Positions 17,825 to 25,946 of a stretch of 64,000 nt of DNA are shown here, piece after piece. Source of the stretch: OCS155 cluster bacterium AG-422-J23. Lineage in GTDB: Bacteria > Actinomycetota > Acidimicrobiia > Actinomarinales > Actinomarinaceae. Numbering within the stretch: the first letter of the stretch is position 1; each line of letters begins with the position of its first letter. The position numbers were made by a program, and so were the translations under genes. Under the pieces are notes generated by a model. It ran no database searches and was not told the DNA's origin. It saw only the letters and a program-made list of their open reading frames with translations. The stretch spans positions 317,566 through 381,565 of the forward strand of contig QCMT01000002.1 in assembly GCA_003213625.1 (NCBI GenBank), written 5' to 3'.

Positions 17825-18713
17825 GATCAATAATGAATTTAGCTAAGTTGGTCGAAACTTCTACAGATTTAAATAATATATTTGTTTCGATTGTATTTTC
17901 AGCGCCATCGGAATCACCATTATGCACTACATAGAAATTTCCAACATAATCATAAAACTTTTTTATTCCACTTATGTCACTTTTATAACCAAGATCTTCA
18001 AAATTTTTCTTAGAAGGGCCTTTAATTGCTTTATCTTGTATGAATGGTGAAACAATATATGTTGAATCATCGTCAATTAATTTTTCCTTTAAATTTTTTA
18101 TCGAGAGAATTGGTCCAATAGAAAGTATTGGATTTGAAGGTCCAATCACAATCTTGTCAGCTTTTTCAATTGCTTTAGAAACTTCATTAGTTATATCTGC
18201 ATCCTCAGAATTTAAATAAATAACATCACTTAAATCAGGTTCCGATTTTAATTCAACAAAATATTCTTGAAAGTCTAATAATTTATTTTCAGTGGTTTTC
18301 AATTTTGTACTAACTAAATTATCTGTCATCGGAAATATTTTGCAATTTAATCCAAATTTATCAGAAATTATCTTTGTTATTTGAGTAAGTGATTTACCCT
18401 CTGAAAATAATTGATTTCTAAAAAGGTTTAAAGCAAGATCTTTATCGCCAATACTGAATTCTTGAGGAAAATATTTTTTAAATTCTTCACTTACAACAAA
18501 ACTATCATTTTTCTGGCCCCATCCAAGACCACCCTCAATTCCAGCTAATGCATAAATTACAGAATCTATATCTGGAGATAGCCTAACTCCTTGTATGGTT
18601 TCATCATCACCCGTATTGATAATAATTGTTAGGTCGATTTCGTCGAGATTGTAAAAACCTTTTGCAAGTTTTGCTCCGCCAATTCCACCTGATAAATAAA
18701 CAATTTTTTTCAT
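17817..18713 (-). CDS. cofD: 2-phospho-L-lactate (or phosphoenolpyruvate) transferase of F420 biosynthesis
   Basis: A 298-residue CofD/FbiA protein, which joins the activated phospholactate or PEP unit to the deazaflavin Fo, giving F420-0. The N-terminus YLSGGIGGAKLAKGFY is the nucleotide-binding glycine loop, followed by INTGDDETIQG and RLSPDIDSVIYALAG, all characteristic. IGPSNPILSIGPIL in the second half is also conserved in the family. It overlaps the cofE start by eight bases. The gene diverges from 18754, leaving 40 bases for both promoters. F420 use elsewhere in the window is suggested by the oxidoreductase at 37229. Confidence 0.93.
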   Translation of the reverse strand: MKKIVYLSGGIGGAKLAKGFYNLDEIDLTIIINTGDDETIQGVRLSPDIDSVIYALAGIEGGLGWGQKNDSFVVSEEFKKYFPQEFSIGDKDLALNLFRNQLFSEGKSLTQITKIISDKFGLNCKIFPMTDNLVSTKLKTTENKLLDFQEYFVELKSEPDLSDVIYLNSEDADITNEVSKAIEKADKIVIGPSNPILSIGPILSIKNLKEKLIDDDSTYIVSPFIQDKAIKGPSKKNFEDLGYKSDISGIKKFYDYVGNFYVVHNGDSDGAENTIETNILFKSVEVSTNLAKFIIDHE

Positions 18714-18753
18714 ACTTTATTACTCTTACCAATATTCCATTAACATTTTAATA

Positions 18754-19008
18754 ATGGTAGATAGAGAAATTCTAGAAGCAATATCTGAATTAGGAGAATC
18801 GGATTTAAAAAGATTACGTATCCTAATTGATAACAAGCTTGGGCCCACAGGTAATGAACAAAAAATATCCTATAGGCAAAAATTAATCAAATGTGGAAGA
18901 GAATCATGTAATAGTTGTCCTCATGGACCGTACTGGTATGCTGAGTGGTCAGAAAATGGTAAAAGAAGTACTAAATATCTTGGAAAAATTTTAAATGAAA
19001 TCAATTAG
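18754..19008 (+). CDS. Small Cys-containing protein, DUF6788-like
   Basis: An 84-residue protein with an N-terminal helical half and a conserved C-terminal half reading KCGRESCNSCPHGPYWYAEW followed by a basic GKRSTKYLG. This resembles the 'CGKxxCRC...HGPYxYLxW...GK' pattern of DUF6788 proteins, which are of unknown function. The three spaced Cys and the His could bind zinc. It overlaps the start of the large membrane glycosyltransferase-like gene by 14 bases. The family match is from memory of the pattern and is moderately sure. Confidence 0.62.
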   Translation: MVDREILEAISELGESDLKRLRILIDNKLGPTGNEQKISYRQKLIKCGRESCNSCPHGPYWYAEWSENGKRSTKYLGKILNEIN

Positions 19009-21193
19009 TAAAAGTTTAAATTCAAATATTTCGCAACAATTATTTTATTTACTTGTTTTAGTCCTATTTTTAAGAATTGATTTAATTTTTCAAGACAATA
19101 CACCTACTGGTGGAGATATGGGAGCTCATATAGTTGCAATTGATACTTTTATAAAAGATTTCATACCAAATTTTCAAATAAATGGATGGTCTAATGATTG
19201 GTTTGGTGGATATCCTCTGTACTATTTTTATTTTCCAATACCGCCATTAATCACTTTTTTCTTGAATCTTGCATTTCCTTTTGGAGTTGCATTCAAAATT
19301 ATGGTTGCTATGTCTACTATTTTAGTTGTTTATTCTTTCGAAAAACTTATGAGAAAAACATCGAATCAAATTTCTATCTATGGTGCTTCAGCTGGGTTAT
19401 TTTATGTTTTTACAGAGTCGTTTACTATTTATGGAGGGAATTTAGCATCCACATTGGCAGGGCAGTATTCGTTTGGGTATTCATTAGCATTTGCAAATTT
19501 ATCAATTTTTTATTTAATAAAATCAAAAAATAATTTTAGATTTCCAATTAGTTCTATTTTTCTTGCTTTGTGTTTGATGTCTCATCTAATTCCTTTTTTT
19601 ATATATTTCCCAATCTATGCTTTTTACTGGTTATCAAAAAAACAAAAACTAAATCAAAAAATACTCTCTATTTCAATATTTTTAGCACTTGTATCAAGAT
19701 GGTCCCTCTCATTGTTTATGAATTTAGAATTTACAACAAATATGAGTTACACCCCATTTTCAAGATTAGATGATTTAATTAAAGATGATATTTTACCCAT
19801 AATTTTTATCTTGGTAGGTCTGTTGATATTAAAGCATAAAAATTTGATTAAAAGTAAGTCTTTAAACTTATTTGATCTATATATTATATCTTCATCTTTA
19901 CTTCTTTATTTTTTTGTCCCAGAGGGTGCTCTTTGGAATGGAAGATTGGTATCATTTTTCAATCTTGGAATTGTTTTTATATTTTTCAAATCAATTGAAA
20001 TTTTTGTTGAGGATTTAAATTTTTATCAACAGGGAGTCAATGTCCTAACAATTCTTTTTTTAGGTGTAACAATTTATTGTTTGTATGTATTTTATGAAAA
20101 ATGGTCAACTTACCAATCATATTTAAACCTTTACATACCAATTATTTTTTTGATATTGATTTATGCACTCCTAAATTTAAATAATGTTGTCGTACAACTT
20201 AATTTGTTGATTGTTTCTATTATTTTCTCTACTGTATCTTTTTTGCCACATTGGCTAAATTGGAATTTCACAGGTTATGAGGGAAAGAACGACTGGAATC
20301 AAATTGAAAGTTTATACACTCAATTAGAAAATTTAAAACCTGGAAGGATTATGTGGGAACCAAATTCTGATATGAATAAATATGGAACCCCAATGACATT
20401 AATGACAATTCCTTATTTTACAAAACATACAAGCATGGAAGGTTTATATTTTGATTCAAGCATTACAACCCCATTTCATTTTATATCTGTATCTGGTTTG
20501 GCAAAAAGACCATCAAATCCAGTAGGTGGACTTTCATATATAAATAACCAATTTGATAAAGGTGTAGATTATCTTTATCACTTAGGTGTAGATTATTTCA
20601 TTTCGTATACAGAAGAAATTGAGAGTAAAGCAATGAATTCTGATAGACTAACATTTCTTTTTTCATCAGAGCCATTTTCAGTATTTGAAGTTAACTCCTC
20701 TAAAATAGAATTAATTAATCAAGATATTGTTGTTTTTTCAAAAGTAAACAAACAAGAGGGTATTCTAAGTTCAGTTTTTAGAAATACTAATATAACCAAT
20801 TTTTTTCAAAAAGCATATGAAAATTTTGATGAACTCGATGAAAAGAGAGTCGTTGAAGTAAGTAATAAAATAGTGATACAGTCATCTAATAAGACTGATT
20901 TAGAAGTTACAGATCTAAAAATTACAAACAAGAAAATTTCATTCTTTACAAACAATCCTGGTGAATTACATTTAATAAAAGTTTCTTACTTTCCAAATTG
21001 GTCTATTTCAAAGGGTCTAGGGCCATTTAGGACCTCCCCCTCATTTATGTCAGTCATACCTAACCAAGAATATGTAGAGATCAATTTCGAAAGAACAACA
21101 CTAGAAAAAAACAGCTTCTATTTTTCAATATTTTCGTTACTCTTATCCTTAATTATTTTTATAAGATCTTTTAAAAATGTTAAAAAAACTTAA
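18995..21193 (+). CDS. Large membrane protein, PTPS-related/GT-C-like putative glycosyltransferase
   Basis: A 732-residue protein with about 11-13 membrane helices in residues 15-430 and at 705-725, and a soluble C-terminal region between. After the first helix comes PTGGDMGAHIVAIDTF and then WFGGYPLYYFYFPIPPLI, the pattern of the '6-pyruvoyl-tetrahydropterin synthase related' membrane family. Despite that name these are GT-C-like proteins; the GD plus H motif in the first outer loop resembles the acidic catalytic loop of GT-C glycosyltransferases that use lipid-linked sugars. It is followed by a GtrA-like protein and a convergent GT2 glycosyltransferase, fitting a role in cell-surface glycan assembly (inferred). 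It overlaps its neighbours by 14 and 17 bases. Confidence 0.75.
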   Translation: MKSISKSLNSNISQQLFYLLVLVLFLRIDLIFQDNTPTGGDMGAHIVAIDTFIKDFIPNFQINGWSNDWFGGYPLYYFYFPIPPLITFFLNLAFPFGVAFKIMVAMSTILVVYSFEKLMRKTSNQISIYGASAGLFYVFTESFTIYGGNLASTLAGQYSFGYSLAFANLSIFYLIKSKNNFRFPISSIFLALCLMSHLIPFFIYFPIYAFYWLSKKQKLNQKILSISIFLALVSRWSLSLFMNLEFTTNMSYTPFSRLDDLIKDDILPIIFILVGLLILKHKNLIKSKSLNLFDLYIISSSLLLYFFVPEGALWNGRLVSFFNLGIVFIFFKSIEIFVEDLNFYQQGVNVLTILFLGVTIYCLYVFYEKWSTYQSYLNLYIPIIFLILIYALLNLNNVVVQLNLLIVSIIFSTVSFLPHWLNWNFTGYEGKNDWNQIESLYTQLENLKPGRIMWEPNSDMNKYGTPMTLMTIPYFTKHTSMEGLYFDSSITTPFHFISVSGLAKRPSNPVGGLSYINNQFDKGVDYLYHLGVDYFISYTEEIESKAMNSDRLTFLFSSEPFSVFEVNSSKIELINQDIVVFSKVNKQEGILSSVFRNTNITNFFQKAYENFDELDEKRVVEVSNKIVIQSSNKTDLEVTDLKITNKKISFFTNNPGELHLIKVSYFPNWSISKGLGPFRTSPSFMSVIPNQEYVEINFERTTLEKNSFYFSIFSLLLSLIIFIRSFKNVKKT

Positions 21194-21647
21194 AAATTCA
21201 AAATTATTAAGAGGTGATTCAACCTACGCACAACTATTTAGAACGTATATCGTTGGTGGATTCAATTTAGTTGTTGGTCTTGGATTAAGTTATTTATTTC
21301 AATTTTTTGTTTTTTATTCAATTGAGATTCCATTAAGAACTTATTTAACAAATATTTTTGCTTTTTCAATCGGAGTTATAATTTCATATTTTTTATCTAG
21401 AAAAATTATTTTCAAATTATCTATATACGAGGGGGGATTTAAAGAATTTGTAAAGTTTTTTGTTACAAATTTAATCAACTTAGTTGTTCCATTGTTTATC
21501 TGGTTTTTAATTGACTTGATCAGACCATCAATTCAAGATAATGAAATACAGTTTTTAATAGCAACTGTTTTGATACATGGATTTATTCTTCCCATTAAAT
21601 ATTTAATTTATAAATTGTTTGTATTTAAAGACTCTTTAAATAATTGA
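21177..21647 (+). CDS. GtrA-like family membrane protein
   Basis: A 156-residue protein with four membrane helices, typical of GtrA-like proteins, proposed to flip undecaprenyl-linked sugars or help membrane glycosyltransferases. FRTYIVGGFNLVVGLGLSY opens the fold, and ISYFLSRKIIF after the second helix and KFFVTNLINLVV are in the expected places. It starts inside the end of the preceding GT-C-like gene (17-base overlap) and its tail overlaps the tail of the convergent GT2 gene by 40 bases. GtrA partners are often GT2 dolichol-phosphate-mannose-synthase-like enzymes, which is what lies next to it. Confidence 0.82.
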   Translation: MLKKLKNSKLLRGDSTYAQLFRTYIVGGFNLVVGLGLSYLFQFFVFYSIEIPLRTYLTNIFAFSIGVIISYFLSRKIIFKLSIYEGGFKEFVKFFVTNLINLVVPLFIWFLIDLIRPSIQDNEIQFLIATVLIHGFILPIKYLIYKLFVFKDSLNN

Positions 21648-22348
21648 AGCCGTAATAATAATAAACTTTTTAGTGTTCTAGGAATTCTTGTAAAAATAAC
21701 AGACACACTTGGTCTAATCTCATTTACTTTTGCAGGTACTTCAAGAATTTTGTATCCTGATTTCTCTATTCTAATTAAAAGTTCAGTATCAAAAATATCT
21801 TGTGTTGAAATAACGTTATTGATTTCTTTTTGAATATTGTATCTTCTTATAGCTTTCATTCCATGAGTATCACTAAGTGAGGTTTGAAATAAAAGTTTTA
21901 AAATTAATACAAATATTGATGTTGCCATTTTTCTGATAAATGTTCTTTCGTCTTTAGATTCATTTAATCTTTTCGATGCAATTAGTGCTACGAAATTCTC
22001 ATCTAGTTCCAATGATTGATTAAGAAATTTTTTTGAAAAATAATCAATATCAAATGATATTACAATATCATTTTTTGCAATTTCAAATCCATTTTTTAAT
22101 GCAAGACCATAGTTTGCATAATTACTATTTATCATAAAACAATTATCTTTATCTTCTATAAAAGATTGAATAAGATTTTTCGTGTTGTCCATAGATCCAT
22201 TTTCAGAAAAAATAATTTCAAAGGGCATATTCATCTCTTGGCAAATGTTGAAGATTTTATCAGCAGATTCTAAAAAGATTTCTTCTTCATTAAATACTGG
22301 TATTACAACTGAAAAATTATTAATCATGCTGTTCATTTTCATAAACAT
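21608..22348 (-). CDS. Glycosyltransferase family 2 protein (dolichyl/polyprenyl-phosphate sugar synthase-like)
   Basis: A 246-residue GT2 enzyme. FSVVIPVFNEEEIF opens the GT-A fold and IIFSENGSMDNT is the nucleotide-sugar part. FDIDYFS stands at the position of the DxD metal motif, with a DTHGMKAIRR segment and VPAKVNEIRPS later, as in polyprenyl-phosphate mannose or glucose synthases. Several in-frame ATG codons (22348, 22342, 22336, 22327) are possible starts; 22327 (MINNFSVV) fits the family best and would leave 36 bases to the divergent pmm gene. With GtrA it probably makes and moves a lipid-linked sugar for surface glycans (inferred). Confidence 0.82.
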   Translation of the reverse strand: MFMKMNSMINNFSVVIPVFNEEEIFLESADKIFNICQEMNMPFEIIFSENGSMDNTKNLIQSFIEDKDNCFMINSNYANYGLALKNGFEIAKNDIVISFDIDYFSKKFLNQSLELDENFVALIASKRLNESKDERTFIRKMATSIFVLILKLLFQTSLSDTHGMKAIRRYNIQKEINNVISTQDIFDTELLIRIEKSGYKILEVPAKVNEIRPSVSVIFTRIPRTLKSLLLLRLQLFKESLNTNNL

Positions 22349-22363
22349 TACAATACATATGGA

Positions 22364-23701
22364 GTGGATGAAAATAAACTAGATTTAATTTTTAAAGCTT
22401 ACGATGTAAGAGGTGTTTTTAATGAAACAATTACACCAAAAGTTGGTTTTAAAATAGGTGCAGCTTTTGCTTCTTATGTAGATTCAAATGAAATTATTGT
22501 CGGGCATGATGGTCGAATTTCAAATAATGAAATGTTTGCAGCTATAAGTTCTGGAATACAATCAGTTAACAAAATAGTTTTGTACGTTGGTATGGTTCCA
22601 ACAGATGTTGTTTATACACTTTCTGGAATTAAGAATTTACCTGGTTTAATCATTACAGCATCTCACAATCCAAAAGAGTACACAGGTTTGAAGTTTTGCA
22701 ACAGTGGAGCAGTAGCGATCGGTCAAGAAACAGGATTAAAAGAAATAAAGAATTTAGCAGAAAAATTCAATGATGATTTTAATATGTCAGAATTGCCTAA
22801 GGTGCAAACTATGAATCAACTTTATTTAGAACATTTTAAAAATATAGTTGATCCATCTGAAATAAGTGACAAAGTGAAATTTGCAATTGATGGTGGGAAT
22901 GGTGTTCTTGGTGCAATTATTGAAGATCTATCAAAATCATTTAGTTTAAATTTTTATGGCCTTTATATAGAAGTAGATGGTAACTTCCCAAATCATCCAG
23001 CAGATCCATCTAATCAAGAAAACCTGAAAGATTTAAAAAATAAAGTTGTATCACAAAATCTTGATTTTGGAGTTGCTTTCGATGGAGATGCTGACAGGTC
23101 TGTATTTGTTGATGATAAAGGAAACATAATTAGTGGAAGTATGATGACTTGTTTAATTTCTGATTGGTTATTTGAAAAGAAATCTGAAATAAAGATAGTT
23201 CATAATGTAAATGTTCAACCATCTGTTATTGAATATTTAAAAAATAAAGGAATAGAGACAATAAGATCTAAAGTAGGTCATTCATACATAAAAAAAATTA
23301 TGAGAGATAATGATGCAGATTTTGGTGGGGAACATAGTGCACATTTTTATTTGAGAGAAAATTTTTATGCTGATTCCGGAATATTGACATTATTAATATT
23401 TTTAAAAATTTTATCTGAGAAAAATATTAAAAGTTCAGAACTTGTACAAAATTATCACTTTATGCCGTCATCTGGTGAAATCAATTATATTGTCGAAGAT
23501 GTAGAGATAAGTTTAAAAAAAATTGAAAACTCTTTTGAGGGTGAATTTGACAAATTAGATGGACTATCATATTTTTCTGATGATTTTTGGTTTAATGTCA
23601 GAGGATCAAACACTGAGCCTATGCTTAGATTAAATGCAGAAGCAATAAATCAAAAAACTTTAGATAACATCATTGAAAAAATTTCAAATATAATAAGTTA
23701 A
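22364..23701 (+). CDS. Phosphomannomutase/phosphoglucomutase
   Basis: A 445-residue alpha-D-phosphohexomutase that interconverts mannose 6-phosphate and 1-phosphate (or the glucose forms). FKAYDVRG opens the protein, TASHNPKEYTGLK carries the phosphorylated serine, DGDADRSVFVD binds Mg, GGEHSAHFYLRENFYADSG selects the sugar and RGSNTEPMLRL binds the phosphate. The HSAHFY form is typical of dual-specificity PMM/PGM. The start is GTG 22364; no ATG precedes the conserved region in this frame. The gene begins a pmm-isomerase-ahcY run known in actinobacteria. Confidence 0.93.
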   Translation: MDENKLDLIFKAYDVRGVFNETITPKVGFKIGAAFASYVDSNEIIVGHDGRISNNEMFAAISSGIQSVNKIVLYVGMVPTDVVYTLSGIKNLPGLIITASHNPKEYTGLKFCNSGAVAIGQETGLKEIKNLAEKFNDDFNMSELPKVQTMNQLYLEHFKNIVDPSEISDKVKFAIDGGNGVLGAIIEDLSKSFSLNFYGLYIEVDGNFPNHPADPSNQENLKDLKNKVVSQNLDFGVAFDGDADRSVFVDDKGNIISGSMMTCLISDWLFEKKSEIKIVHNVNVQPSVIEYLKNKGIETIRSKVGHSYIKKIMRDNDADFGGEHSAHFYLRENFYADSGILTLLIFLKILSEKNIKSSELVQNYHFMPSSGEINYIVEDVEISLKKIENSFEGEFDKLDGLSYFSDDFWFNVRGSNTEPMLRLNAEAINQKTLDNIIEKISNIIS

Positions 23702-23704
23702 TAG

Positions 23705-24700
23705 ATGTTAAATATTGCATTCGACCTAAAAAATCAAATAATTTCTGATCTTGATTCTTCTAGTAATCTTCAGAAAATTTCATATGAGAATCTATTAATC
23801 ATGGGTATGGGCGGCTCAGGTGTCGCAGGAGATGTGATGAAAGTACTTTCTGATGAAATATCTGATAAAAATATAATTGTTCATAAGGATTATTCAATCC
23901 CAAAACAGGTTTTGAAGTTAAGACCTATGTGTTTATTCATTTCATACTCTGGAAACACAGAAGAAACGTTATCAGGTATATCTGATGCAAAAAAGAATAA
24001 TTTAGATTGGATCGTTATTTCAAGTGGTGGAAAGTTAATTGATATCGCTCAAGAAGAAGGTAAAGAATACATTAAAATTCCAAGTGGATTACAACCAAGG
24101 GCAGCATTTGGATACCTCACTTTGGCTATTTCAAGAATTTTAGATATTGTTGAAGGTTCAGATTATGAATCTCAATTGAAAGACATAAGCTCATACTTAG
24201 ATAATTTGTCTGAAAAAGGTGATGAGTCAGATATCAATAAATTATCTTTAAATATATGTGAAAGTATCAACAAAAAAACTGTAGTCATATATTCAGGAAC
24301 AGATATGTCAAAGGTTGTGTCGCTACGTTGGAAAACTCAAATTAATGAAAATGCAAAATCTAAAGCTTTTGTTGGCAATTTACCAGAGGTACATCACAAT
24401 GAAGTTCTATCATGGGATGCAGATATAGATGGAAGCAAAAAAAACTATATTGTTATTTTGATTCGAGATAAAAATGAAAATGTACAAATTAGTAAAAGAT
24501 TTGAATTTACTAAAGAATTGATAGGAAAGAAAGTAGATATTGTTGAAGTTAATTTAAACAATCAGGAAAGTACGCTAAAAACCCTATTGGAGTTAGTATT
24601 ACTAGGTGATTTAGTTAGTTTAAACTTAGCAAACAGACTAACTATCGATCCAGAAAATATTGATACAATTGAAAATTTAAAAAAATTACTAGGAGGATAA
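23705..24700 (+). CDS. SIS-domain phosphoglucose/phosphomannose isomerase
   Basis: A 331-residue protein with two SIS sugar-isomerase domains, of the short bifunctional PGI/PMI family. LLIMGMGGSGVAGDVM binds the phosphate loop, FISYSGNTEETLSG is the diagnostic serine-rich motif and LQPRAAFGY and FVGNLPEVHHNEVLSW carry the catalytic residues (the Glu and His). It would supply mannose 6-phosphate from fructose 6-phosphate to the mutase just upstream. ATG 23705 is three bases after the mutase stop, and the stop shares one base with the ahcY start (TAATG). Confidence 0.9.
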   Translation: MLNIAFDLKNQIISDLDSSSNLQKISYENLLIMGMGGSGVAGDVMKVLSDEISDKNIIVHKDYSIPKQVLKLRPMCLFISYSGNTEETLSGISDAKKNNLDWIVISSGGKLIDIAQEEGKEYIKIPSGLQPRAAFGYLTLAISRILDIVEGSDYESQLKDISSYLDNLSEKGDESDINKLSLNICESINKKTVVIYSGTDMSKVVSLRWKTQINENAKSKAFVGNLPEVHHNEVLSWDADIDGSKKNYIVILIRDKNENVQISKRFEFTKELIGKKVDIVEVNLNNQESTLKTLLELVLLGDLVSLNLANRLTIDPENIDTIENLKKLLGG

Positions 24701-25944
24701 TGTCTACTATAAAAGACAAAAATCTATCAGCAGTAGGTCAACAGGAAGTTGATTGGGCTGCTAGACAAATGAAAGTTCTGGACGAAATTAAAACAGAGTT
24801 CTCAAGTAATAAGCCACTAAATGGTTTGAATATAGGTGCATGCATGCACGTAACAAAAGAAACAGCTAATTTAATGCTTACTTTAAAAGCTGCTGGGGCA
24901 AAAGTTGCATTGTGTGCATCGAACCCACTATCAACTAAAGATTCAGTTGCTGCCTACCTTGCTGAGAATGATGTTGAAGTACATGCAGTACATGGAGTAT
25001 CAAATGATGAATTCTTTAAGCATCTCAATTCTGTTTTAGACACAAAACCTGACATAACGATGGATGATGGAGCTGATCTAGTTACATTACTTTTAACTGA
25101 TAGATCTGATTTACCAGTTATGGGTTCAATGGAAGAAACAACAACTGGGGTAATAAGACTGAAGTCGATGGAAAAAAATAATAAACTTCGCTTTCCTGTC
25201 GTTGCTGTCAATGACTCTGACACGAAGCATTTATTTGATAATCGATTCGGAACAGGTCAAAGTGCTATGGATGGTGTTGTGAGAGCAACAGATCTCTTGA
25301 TTGCTGGTCTAGATGTGGTTGTGATTGGTTTTGGTGATTGTGGAAAAGGAGTAGCAGAACGAGCATATGGAATGGGTGCTAAAGTGACAGTCGTTGAGCC
25401 TAACTCGGTACGCGCTCTAGAAGCTTTAATGCATGGATATGATGTAAAAAGTAGTGTTAATGCAGCAAAAATTGCTGATGTAATTGTATCTGTAACAGGA
25501 AACATGCATGCATTAGATAAGAAACATTTTGACGTAATGAAAGACGGAGTAGTTTTAGCTAATGCAGGACATTTTGATGTAGAAATCAATCTAGATGTAT
25601 TAAAACAAGATAGTGCTGAAGTACATAGAGTTAGAGATCATGTAGAAAGCTATTTGTACGATGGTAAAGAAATCTTAGTCCTTGCTGAGGGAAGACTAGT
25701 TAATTTAGCTGCTGCAACTGGCCATCCTGCTTCAGTGATGGATATGTCATTTGCTAACCAGGCCTTGGCTGCAGAATGGATAAAAGATAATCATGAAGAC
25801 CTAGAGCCAAAAGTTTATACTCTTCCGAATGAAGTTGATTTAAAAATTGCAGCTACAAAATTAGGACTCATGGGTGGAGAATTAGAAATCCTTACTAAAG
25901 AGCAAATTGAATATCTCGACTCATGGGAGCATGGCACAAGCTAA
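24700..25944 (+). CDS. ahcY: Adenosylhomocysteinase
   Basis: A 414-residue S-adenosylhomocysteine hydrolase, which splits AdoHcy to adenosine and homocysteine and so relieves product inhibition of methyltransferases. VDWAARQMKVL, GACMHVTKETANL, MDDGADLV and the NAD-binding GFGDCGKGVAERAYGMGA are all present; GHFDVEI and GHPASVMDMSFANQALA mark the C-terminal half. It is at the shorter end of the family. GGAGG-like sequence (AGGAGG at 24690-24695) stands just before ATG 24700, a strong ribosome-binding site. It has the same neighbours as in other actinobacteria. Confidence 0.96.
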   Translation: MSTIKDKNLSAVGQQEVDWAARQMKVLDEIKTEFSSNKPLNGLNIGACMHVTKETANLMLTLKAAGAKVALCASNPLSTKDSVAAYLAENDVEVHAVHGVSNDEFFKHLNSVLDTKPDITMDDGADLVTLLLTDRSDLPVMGSMEETTTGVIRLKSMEKNNKLRFPVVAVNDSDTKHLFDNRFGTGQSAMDGVVRATDLLIAGLDVVVIGFGDCGKGVAERAYGMGAKVTVVEPNSVRALEALMHGYDVKSSVNAAKIADVIVSVTGNMHALDKKHFDVMKDGVVLANAGHFDVEINLDVLKQDSAEVHRVRDHVESYLYDGKEILVLAEGRLVNLAAATGHPASVMDMSFANQALAAEWIKDNHEDLEPKVYTLPNEVDLKIAATKLGLMGGELEILTKEQIEYLDSWEHGTS

Positions 25945-25946
25945 AT

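Noticed and set aside
17370..17846. 158-codon plus-strand frame over cofE
   Set aside because: It is opposite the conserved CofE motifs; the hydrophobic translation is a usual artefact of AT-rich antisense.
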